Shown here piece after piece: positions 1-9,100 of a stretch of DNA of 64,000 bases. Numbering within the stretch: the first letter of the stretch is position 1; every line of letters begins with the position of its first letter. This DNA comes from Telmatactis stephensoni (lineage: Eukaryota > Cnidaria > Anthozoa > Actiniaria > Isophelliidae), in contig JALIZF010001252.1 of the NCBI GenBank assembly GCA_029948255.1, forward strand, positions 62,001-126,000, written 5' to 3'. The translations under genes and the position numbers were made by a program. Under the pieces are notes generated by a model. The model was not told the origin of the DNA. It saw only the letters and a program-made list of their open reading frames with translations, and made no database searches.

Positions 1-208
1 AGTGTTTGATAGCAGTGGTAGTGATGCGTATCGAAAAATTCACAAATACGTCTTTCCCAACTGTCCATCCGTAAATAGCCTGTAACTGCTCAAACTTTGG
101 TAAAAGATTATAGTTGGTTTTTCCAAGTGCATAGCTCACTGAATCAACAAATGGCTTTCCGAAATGAGACTGATATCGTGTATACAAAACACTTTCTTCT
201 TCAGCCAT
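1..208 (-). CDS. N-terminal fragment, possibly RecQ-like helicase (partial at window edge)
   Basis: An open frame of 69 codons runs from an ATG at 208 to the window edge. The ATG context (CAAGATGG) is good for animal initiation. The protein starts MAEEESVLY and later has an EQLQAI segment followed by GKDVFV. This resembles the stretch just before Walker A in RecQ-type helicases that are multi-copy in cnidarian genomes. The expected PTGxGKS motif does not follow in frame (NFSIRITTT is read instead), so the end may be intronic or the copy may be decayed. It could be a domesticated or mobile-element-borne helicase. The assignment is weak. Confidence 0.3.
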   Translation of the reverse strand, partial: MAEEESVLYTRYQSHFGKPFVDSVSYALGKTNYNLLPKFEQLQAIYGWTVGKDVFVNFSIRITTTAIKH

Positions 209-1310
209 CTTGAATCATTAGATGACTTTTAGGATTTGTAACCACGCGAGCACCACATGAATGTGGTGATCGCGTGGTCACTAAGCTGACATGCGCATGC
301 AAGTTATACTGGACTCTCTTTCTCCGCGAGTCCTGGAGCGGCAAGAAAGAGAGTCTGGGACTGGACTACTAGGTCCTTAGCATTAAGACTGATCAGGTTT
401 CAAAATATTGACATAAAAAGGTTCTTTAAGCTTTAATAAAACAAGATTTCAGCAGAATCTAGAATTTTAAAACACTCTGAAGAGCATCTATCTCTACATT
501 GTTTGAGCTGATTAAGATACTTAAAAATAAGTGAAGTTTATAACCCCTTGTGTGTTCCTTGATCCAGGTTATATCTTATTTTTACAATATGTATTAGCAC
601 TGCTGGTTTGGTGTTAATGCATCATCGTTAAGAAAGGCTTGCCATACAAAAGATATTCGTACGAGTGGAAACCTACGTTACACCTACGATACGGCACTGT
701 AAATATACAACCAATCAGGATGTCACGATCGGCCCTGAGCCAATCAAAGTCCGTAAGGATTATAAACTATTTAAAACTAAGGATTATGTACTATTTAGTA
801 CTATTTATATTTAGTACAATTTCGTGCTTTTATTGAGCTGCACTCCAACGTAGCCCATAAATAAAATGTTACAACTGAACAAACTTACAGTGTAAAATTT
901 GTTGTTGTTTTTTTAATCAAGTTACTTAACGGCCAGACTAACTAAACTAACTAGAATGAATGATGCATGAATACAAAGTTTGAACAAAAATTAACTTTCA
1001 AAGGTGATGCCATTCTTGTACTACATATGTCTAACATGTCGTTAGCCAAAACTACCCAAATGAACTCGACATCGAAAACAATCCAAATTTGTTTAAATAT
1101 ACTGAGTTGGTTTACATAACTTTGCCTGTTGGCTGAACTTTTTACAGCCAGCTACTTTTATGGTGATAATTCTGGATCGATAAGCCGTCGGTAGATGACT
1201 AACACATTTTAAAAGTTGGGTTTGCGCATGCGTACTTATTCCTATTGATGTCTCGGCGTTTGTGTCGACTACTATTTGGTTTGTTTTATAGGAGAGCAAT
1301 TTATACATCA
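209..1310. other. Region with no recognisable gene
   Basis: This AT-rich stretch lies between the helicase-like fragment and the minisatellite downstream of gene A. The open frames in it (up to about 70 codons) have no recognisable domain, and I saw no exon-like block flanked by splice sites. It may contain the 3' untranslated region or transcription end of gene A, since no AATAAA on the minus strand lies close to that gene's stop codon. Confidence 0.5.
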
Positions 1311-1979
1311 ATTATTCAATTATTGTTGTATAGCATTAGTTATGCTGCGATACTCTTACGTGCAAAGAATGTGTAATTATTCAATTATTGTATAGAATTA
1401 GTTATGATGCGATACTCTTACATGTAAAGAATGTGTAATTATTTAATTATTGTATAGAATTAATTATGCTGCGATATTCTTACGTGTAAAGAATGTGTAA
1501 TTATTCAAATATTGTTGTATAGAATTAGTTATGATGCAATACTCTTACATGTACAGAATGAGTAATTATTTAATTATTGTATAGAAATAATTATGCTGCG
1601 ATACACTTACGTGTAAAGAATGTGTAATTATTCAATTATTATTGTATAAAATTAGTTATGATGCGATACTCTTACGTGTAAAGAATGTGTAATTATTCAA
1701 TTATTGTTGTATAAAATTAGTTATGATGCGATACTCTTACGTGTAAAGAATGTGTAATTATTCAATTATTGTTGTATAGAATTAGTTATGATGCGATACT
1801 CTTACGTGTAAAGAATATGTAATTATTCAATTATTGTTGTATAGAATTAGTTATGTTGCGATACTCTTACGTGTAAAGAATGTGTAATTATTCAATTATT
1901 GTTGTATAGAATTAGTTATGCTGCGATACCCATACGTGTAAAGAATGTGTAATTATTCAATTATTGCTGTATAGAATTA

Positions 1980-2221
1980 AGGCGCTGTTACACTGTGAAA
2001 TTTTCCCAGCAACTTGTCTCGCAACGGCGTTTCAAAACAAGCTGCAGAGACAATTATGGCGCTGTTACACTGTACAATTTTTCCCAACAACTGGCCAAAA
2101 ATATAGCAAGTTGCTAGGGAAAATTGCACAGTATAACAGCGCCATAATTTTCTCTGCGACTTGTTTTGAAACGCCGTTGCGAGACAAGTTGCTGGGAAAA
2201 TTGCACAGTGTAACAGCGCCT
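1980..2221. mobile_element. MITE with TTA target duplication (Harbinger-like), nested palindrome
   Basis: Terminal inverted repeats AGGCGCTGTTACACTGTG and its complement bound a 242-bp element with no coding capacity. It is flanked by TTA at 1977-1979 and 2222-2224. Neighbouring minisatellite units read GAATTAGTTAT without the insert, which confirms the boundaries. An inner inverted copy of the same ends lies at about 2057-2144. A 3-bp TTA duplication is typical of PIF/Harbinger elements. Confidence 0.85.
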
Positions 2222-2358
2222 TTAGTTATACTGCGATACTCTTACGTGTAAAGAATGTGTAATTATTCAATTATTGCTGTATAGAATTAGTTATCTTGCG
2301 ATACTCTTACGTGTAAAGAATGTGTAATTATTCAATTACTGTTGTATAGAATTAGTTA

Positions 2359-2509
2359 GAGTGATTTTCACCGTACTGTGAAATAGTTACTAAGCTAATA
2401 GACACCAATAGACTCTGCACCCATTACTTTCTTTTGTTGCAATACAACTATTAGACACTATTAAACACTGACTATTAGTAATTGTTTCACAGTCCGATGA
2501 AAATCACTC
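2359..2509. mobile_element. MITE with TA target duplication (Tc1/mariner- or pogo-like)
   Basis: The ends GAGTGATTTTCA and TGAAAATCACTC are inverted repeats and are flanked by TA on both sides. The neighbouring repeat unit (about 2286-2300) reads ATTAGTTATCTTGCG, the uninterrupted site. The termini resemble the TAGAGTGGTTTTC elements elsewhere in the window. Confidence 0.8.
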
Positions 2510-2707
2510 TATCTTGCGATACTCTTACGTTTAAAGAATGTATAATTATTTAATTATTGTTGTATAGAACTATATTTATGTTGCGATACCATTACGTATA
2601 TATTGTATAATTATTTAATTATTGTTGTATAGAATTATATTTATGTTGCGATACCATTACGTATATATTGTATAATTATTCAATTATTGTTGTATATAGG
2701 ATTATAT

Positions 2708-3133
2708 TTATGTTGCGATACCATTACTTATAGAATATGTACTGCCTTGCATTCCATTATTTATATAACTTGATTTCTCCAATCGATCAGCTTTAATGCT
2801 TCCCATTTCTGTTCGTTCGTCATTGATCTCATATCGTTTCACATTTCGATTTTTAACCCATAAAACAATAAAAATAATTGCTATTATAAGACATAGTGCT
2901 GTCACCACTGCGAGACCTACGTAAATTCTCCAGTCTTCTGTCCTGATAGTTCTCGTCGGTCCTGTATTTCCTGTAGCTTGATTACTCTTCGGTGACATCC
3001 GGGATTTACATTGATGATTCTCTACGCCTGCGCAGTGGAGTACTGAAAAAAAGACATTGTCTGGTGCACTTTTGTACTCGGTGTTTAAACGAATGATTCG
3101 ACCCAAAGTCAAACTGTTCACCATTTTTATTTC
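2708..3133 (-). CDS. Gene A exon 27: transmembrane anchor and cytoplasmic tail
   Basis: The last exon starts EIKMVNSLTLGRII, the end of the peroxidase fold. A 30-residue spacer then leads into a hydrophobic helix (about YVGLAVVTALCLIIAIIFIV) followed by a basic stop-transfer KNRNVKR and a tail of about 45 residues with no obvious sorting motif. This predicts a type I membrane protein with the enzyme outside the cell. The paralogue lacks this segment. The last codons and TAA stop match the adjacent minisatellite unit. Confidence 0.88.
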   Translation of the reverse strand, partial: EIKMVNSLTLGRIIRLNTEYKSAPDNVFFSVLHCAGVENHQCKSRMSPKSNQATGNTGPTRTIRTEDWRIYVGLAVVTALCLIIAIIFIVLWVKNRNVKRYEINDERTEMGSIKADRLEKSSYINNGMQGSTYSISNGIAT

Positions 3134-6100
3134 CTACAAGAACAGAGAATTGAAAGTTATATTACCGATATCATTTACTTAGGTCAAGAAGTCGTTGTCA
3201 AAAGGGAATTAAGCGACACAAGAAAGGACGACGCACGCGCTGACAAATAATATCTAAAATCACTTTTTGAAAAGAACGTGAAAACAGATGAAATGGCGCA
3301 ATCAACAAATTCCGCGAAACCCTGCACGAGTCGCAACAGTCGACCAAGATCTTGCAAATATAAACTACAAGTCAGTAAAATAACGTTGTACGATAAGACA
3401 TAGAACATTAAGGCGACATTTCGATGTTGTAAAACATTATTATTAATGAAAAGCGATCTAAATATAAATATGGTTTTAACTTTCATATTCAAAAACTCAT
3501 TAATAATTTATTAGCCTTCTGGACCATATTGATCACGTGCATGAGACCAGCTATGGGCATTTGAGAATAGCTGGGCCCCTTTTATTAAAGATGGTTCTAT
3601 TTGTTAAGTTACAAACCTCTGATGTAAGTCTCCTCTCGTACCAAAATCTGTCACCATCTCGTATTCTTAGAAAGTTCGTTACCGTGATTCTGTTGACATA
3701 AAGATATAACAAGTCAAAATCCTCCATTTAAATCAAGCAAGCAATTGCCAATTACAGACTCTGTGTTGACCGGTATGGATGCTTACAAAAATAATTCAAA
3801 ACCATTTCCAGATTGATTTATCTCCAAAACAATGAATATACACCTATTTCAGGAAAGGTTGTCCTATGAGAGCTCTCAAGCCCACGCGACTAGACCGAAA
3901 AGGAGTATGGGTAGTAGCAAAACTTTACTTTCTTTCCCGCTTTAGTATTGACTTTAGCATCAGTAAGTGAAGTTCTTTAGTGTATAAGGTCAGAGCAAGC
4001 TGAATGTGAGTAATCGTGTGGAATTTTTGTGGTTTTATAACTTTAGTGATTTCTTCCCATACTCCCTTTTGGGTTAGTCGTCTACGCTTGATACTGACAA
4101 TGTTTATTGAAATAGGTGTATACAACACTTTTTATGCTAGCCGAAGAAACAAGCCGTGTATATAGAGCTTCGCATAAACATACCCTTCAACCAATCAAAG
4201 CGCGCGTACTATATAATCTATTTCATAAAAAACTTCATGCGTTAAACGTTAGCAGATCAAGAATCAATAATATACACCTATTTCAACAAACGTTGTCGGC
4301 AAAAGCCTACGCGACTCACCCGAAAGTAAGCATGGGTAAACATTACTAAAGCTATATAAAACCACACAAATATCCACACCATAATTCAATGTCAGGTTGC
4401 CGTGACCTAATACACCAAAGAGCTTCATTTGCTGATGCTAAAACCAAGACCAATGCTAAAAAGAGAGGGAAATTTTGCAACTACCCATACTCCTTTTCGG
4501 TCTAGTTGCGTGTGCTTGAGGCCTCTCATACGACAACCATTTTTGAAATAGGTGTATACAGGGCAATCCAATAATACGATCACTCTTGGGACCAAAACAC
4601 TGGTCATATATATTAACGCGACTGGCCTCAGTTGGCCTAAATTTGAATGGCTGTGGCTGTGGCCGTAATATATAGAGTGGTTTTCGTATGAGTGGGAACG
4701 CTGTACGGTAACGATACGATACGGTTAATTGCGGCATGAATTTCGAATGTTTTTATAGACATTACGGCACTGACACGGTCACGGTACGGCGCGGTAAATT
4801 TCCCACTCATACGAAAACGACTCTATGTGTCGTGTGACAAAGTAGCAGAGCGCGCGTTGCTTGTCGGTCAACAAGGAGTCTTCAAACAAAATTTGACATT
4901 ACGTTCTAAATGTACGACCAAGTTCGCTGCCTTTCTCGTGCTGTTCGGCCAGGCCTCCTACCCACAAATCAATATTATCCACGTGACCATAGAGGGATTT
5001 GAGGTCTTGTGCGATACGTTTGTCTTGAACGAGACCTGAGAAATCCTTTAAGCCTGAATAATCCAAAAACAAATATATAAACAAACCCTCACTTGTCTTC
5101 TCTGGTCGATTTGTAGAGGACAAGAAAAAAAAAGAAAGAAGAGAAAAGAAAGAAAGAAGGAAAAAATCGGACTTAATCAGTAAATAGCCACCATACAACA
5201 CAACACATGTACCAGACATCTTTGCCTGTAGCGTTGCCCACAACTGCATGGCTTGAACTTTGCTAAATGATGTTCCGCACATTAGTTTTAAGGATGGACA
5301 CTTGGTACAATTAGCTGTTCCGCGAAACTTTGCAACTGTGCAGGAAAAGTTGTATCGTGTGTCTGGGAATTAAGTATAGATTTGACTGATGATGGGGAAA
5401 AGCGAAATAAAATCAACTGCATCAAAAATCGAATTCAGAATTACAAGCGAAATCTAAATCAATACCAAATCAGCCCTTGCGGCCCAACGCAGCAAGCTAA
5501 TGATCATTTTATCATCGCGTTTTTGCCCGTTAGGACAACAACATCTGGCTCTTCACCGAAGTGCTTGTATCAGTAGAGAATAATTGCTCTACAGTTTGAT
5601 GGTTTTCTGGTATTCCTTTACCTGGGAGACCAGCCGCTTTTCGTGCAGTGTTGTAGTCAGGAAGACCATGGTCTCGTCCTCGTTGAATGTTCATGGCCGC
5701 TAGATCCAGGCCGTTGTGACGTCCTACCGGAAACAAAACGTTCCTCAAATCGTTCACCATCTGTTAATAAATAAGCAATCAAATTATTGAGCTTACAGAA
5801 CTTCTGTGCACCCATTCCCTTTGAAATCTAAGAACTATAGATGGAGTGGTTTTTCTAACCTTCAAGTCTATTTCCTGTGCTGGAAAATACACAGAACCTC
5901 GTAAAATGGGTTCGATTCCACCTTCCCTGGTGACGCGCTCTGGTGCAAAGTACGAGTCACGTAAAGGTATATGTCCATACTGACTGATATTGTAGTCTTC
6001 ATTTAAACGAAAAAGAATGTTACCAACTTGACTGTGACCAAACCTAGAAAACACAAGATATTAGCCACTTAAATCAAATCCAATTGTAAATTGGTGATCA

Positions 6101-9100
6101 GTTCTTGAATGTATGAACGAACGATGAAACGAAGTAACAAACGAAAAAATATTACAAACAAAGGAAGGAAGGAAAGTAGGAAGGAAGGAAGGGTGGGAGG
6201 GAGGGAGGGAAGGAGGTAGGAAGGAAGGAAGAAGGGAAAGAAGGAGGGAAAGAAGGGAGGGAGGAACGAAGGAAGGAAGGAAGGAAAGAACGAAGGAAGG
6301 AAAGAAGGAGGGAAGGAAGGAAGGGAAGAAGGAAGGAAGGAGGGAGGGAGGGAAGGAAAGAAGGAAGCGTCGAACAATTGTATGGGCGATGGGCCGCAGA
6401 AAAGTCATCACAATTATACAAAGCTAGGTGATTGTCTTGAAGGCTTAATAGTATAAGGACACTAACCTGAATGCAGCGGTTGCCATGGCGTTAGTGACGC
6501 CTACATTAATAGTGTCGTCATAGCCTTTGTATTCAGGGAGATGTTGAGTTCCACCAAGTAGAGCAGGCAGATACTCACGATATGTGATGGCTTGAAGTTC
6601 AGCGATAACTATTTTACGTGCGTACTGGAAAACCTCTTCGTCGTTGGCCTAGCAACAAAGACAATGCTTTTGAACCATTCACTAGTTGTTAAGATTTAAC
6701 TGCGTTTCTAAAGCTCGGAGTTGCATGCTCGATAAAGATGTTTTTTTGCGGCAGCATCATTACATAATCATATCAACAGAATCTGATTATAACCACAGGC
6801 ACCCCAGGCTCTGTTTTAGAGAGGGCGTTTTACGCGCGCGATGATTATTAGTTTGGGCTACCTGTGTCATGTGTCAATTTTATTAAAGTGCCTATCACCC
6901 ATATTTTTTGATGTTCAAACTCAGTTCTTGTTGGCAAGCATAGTGAAGATGTTTTTATCCTGTTTTTCCTAGACCCATATTTTCTGAGATATAAGGGTTT
7001 CAAATATCAAAATGCAAATTTGATGACGTAAAAGGAGTCATCATTTATTATACAAAAATACGCAGTCTAAGACTGCATGTGGCTAGTGTATATTGGACAT
7101 TTAACAATACCCGAACGTGTCATGCATACATTTATTTTTGTTTTCAGGCTTGACATATATTCAGAAATATCCCAATATAACGAATAATAATTTCTCCGAG
7201 CATTGACACAAAAATTATCAATCCTCTCGAGGTTTACCTAGTGCGACGCCCTAACCGTGCAAGTTGGGGTCGGTAGCCAATTAGCGAACGAGCACTTGTA
7301 CATTTTCACGTGGAGGTCAAAGTCGTGTCAGCAAAGATTTTATTTATATTTACAACAGAAACGACAAAAAACATGCCAAGTTGAAACAATTTGGCGATTT
7401 TTCTTGTCCAAATTTAAACGTTAACCACGGCGATATTGATTTAATTTTGGTCTCTTTATTCCAGGCTTTATTGGCCAAATCATTGAACATCTTGTGAAAA
7501 CTTTTCACAAGATGTTCAATGATTTGGCCAATAAAGCCTGGAATTTTTGAAAAATATAATTTGGCGGTCATGCATGGTTAGCACATCGCACTTAGTAATT
7601 GGCACGCTGAATAAGGTAAACATTATAAGGTCTACTTGCACTCAAAAGAAGCCAGTAGCCAACAGGAGTAAAGAAGCATTACACAATGTTTTTCTGTTGG
7701 GGTTTTCTCGGACTGCAGATTCTCGGTCTGCAGATTCTCGGTCTGCAGTTTCTCGGTCGTCTGTGCAGTGATCTCGGTCTGCTCTTTAGACTTGCCGTAT
7801 AATCGTTGGCAGTAGTTACAGATCGCCAAACGATGAACACAGCGACAGCATTCGGCAGGATAAACTACTCGTTCTCCATGACCAGTGAAGAGACGATGAA
7901 GAGAAGCTTGGACACCTTCTTCGTTTTCTTCAATACACGTGAACAATCTAAATTCTCAGCCGGAAAACCTAAACAAACTTTTCCAAGCAAACACTTCATA
8001 AAGGCATCGAAAATTGAACCTGGCTCTTGAAGTAAAGTAGTCATGAAGTCATGATATAATTGTACTATAAATTGTAGTATTGGAACTAGCTCGTTAGCTT
8101 TAGTGATTAGGTTCGTAGATAGAACATGGCGCGCGAGACTCACGAAGCTCTTCGAAGACCAACGAAAGTTGCCGAAATGAAAACGGAGAAATTGCGAACA
8201 AAACCCGAATTACACACACACACGCACCGGGCGATAGCATAGTGGCTAGAGCCTCGTTCCGAGGCCACTAGCCACAAAAACAAGATAATTTAAGATACTT
8301 GAATTTTTCCATTTGTAAAATATTTCCATTGGTAAAACCTGTTGTTGAGTGAAAACTCCAGCTATCACATCTGTCTCCCCGATTAAAGGGTCCTGAAGGG
8401 GTAAAATGGGACTGGGATTTGCCTTTTTTTTTACTGGGAAATGGGATTTGTTTTACTGGGACTGGGATTTGGGGATTTTTTGTCACTGGGAATGGGAAAC
8501 AGAACATCAAATGGGAATGGGATTTGATGCTGAAAAACTGCAAAACCGTACAAATATTTTAAAAAATTGAAAAATTACAAGTCGACGCACAAAAAAACGA
8601 AAAAGAAAAAAATCATACCCAGGACTTTTCGGCATATTATGCATCTGAGAGACTGAGACTGGTCACATGTCTATTTTTATGACTTACTTTGTGAAAAGGG
8701 GAGTTCGAAAAACTGCAATGGGATTTTTGAGAAATTTATGACTGTGATTGGCATTTTAATGAAAAAGTAGGCTGGGAATGGGATTTGGACCCCTCCCCCA
8801 CCCCCCTTCAGGACCCTCCGATTAGTAGGGCACCTGTGCCCGGCTATAAGAATAGAGACGTTAATAAAGTTATTATTATTATTATTATAAGACCTCTTTT
8901 TGTAAAAGCCATGAGAAGTTGACAGTGTTGACTCCTTTTACGTCATCACATTTGCATTTTGAAATTTGATACCTTTATACCTCAGAAAATATGAGTCTAG
9001 GAAAAACAGGATAAAAGATCTTCACTATGCTCTCCAACAAGAACTGAGTTTCAAAATAAAAATATATGGGTGATAGGGCCTTTAAGACCATTTGGGATAA

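Larger units (their letters stand above)
1311..2707. repeat. 62-65-bp minisatellite abutting the stop codon of gene A
   Basis: About twelve units of roughly 65 bp (some 62 bp) repeat from about 1311 to 2356, sharing TAATTATTCAATTATTG and GCGATACTCTTACGTGTAAA. Three more diverged units lie between 2512 and 2707. Two inverted-repeat elements interrupt the array (1980-2221 and 2359-2509). The diverged units contain TTATGTTGCGATACCATTAC, which on the minus strand is the end of gene A's coding sequence including its TAA stop. The array therefore overlaps the last codons of gene A. Confidence 0.9.
6887..9081. mobile_element. TTAA-flanked inverted-repeat element nested in intron 21
   Basis: About 190-bp inverted terminal repeats (6887-7060 and 8880-9081) beginning AGTGCCTATCACCC are flanked by TTAA on both sides. 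A 457-bp relative with the same ends is at 53454-53910. TTAA duplications are typical of piggyBac-like elements; no transposase is visible. Confidence 0.7.

Noticed and set aside
1311..2345. CRISPR-like regular array
   Set aside because: Units of 62-65 bp are directly adjacent with no unique spacers; this is a eukaryotic minisatellite.
6060..6421. Pro/Ser/Phe/Leu-rich frames
   Set aside because: Translations of the (GGAA)n microsatellite.
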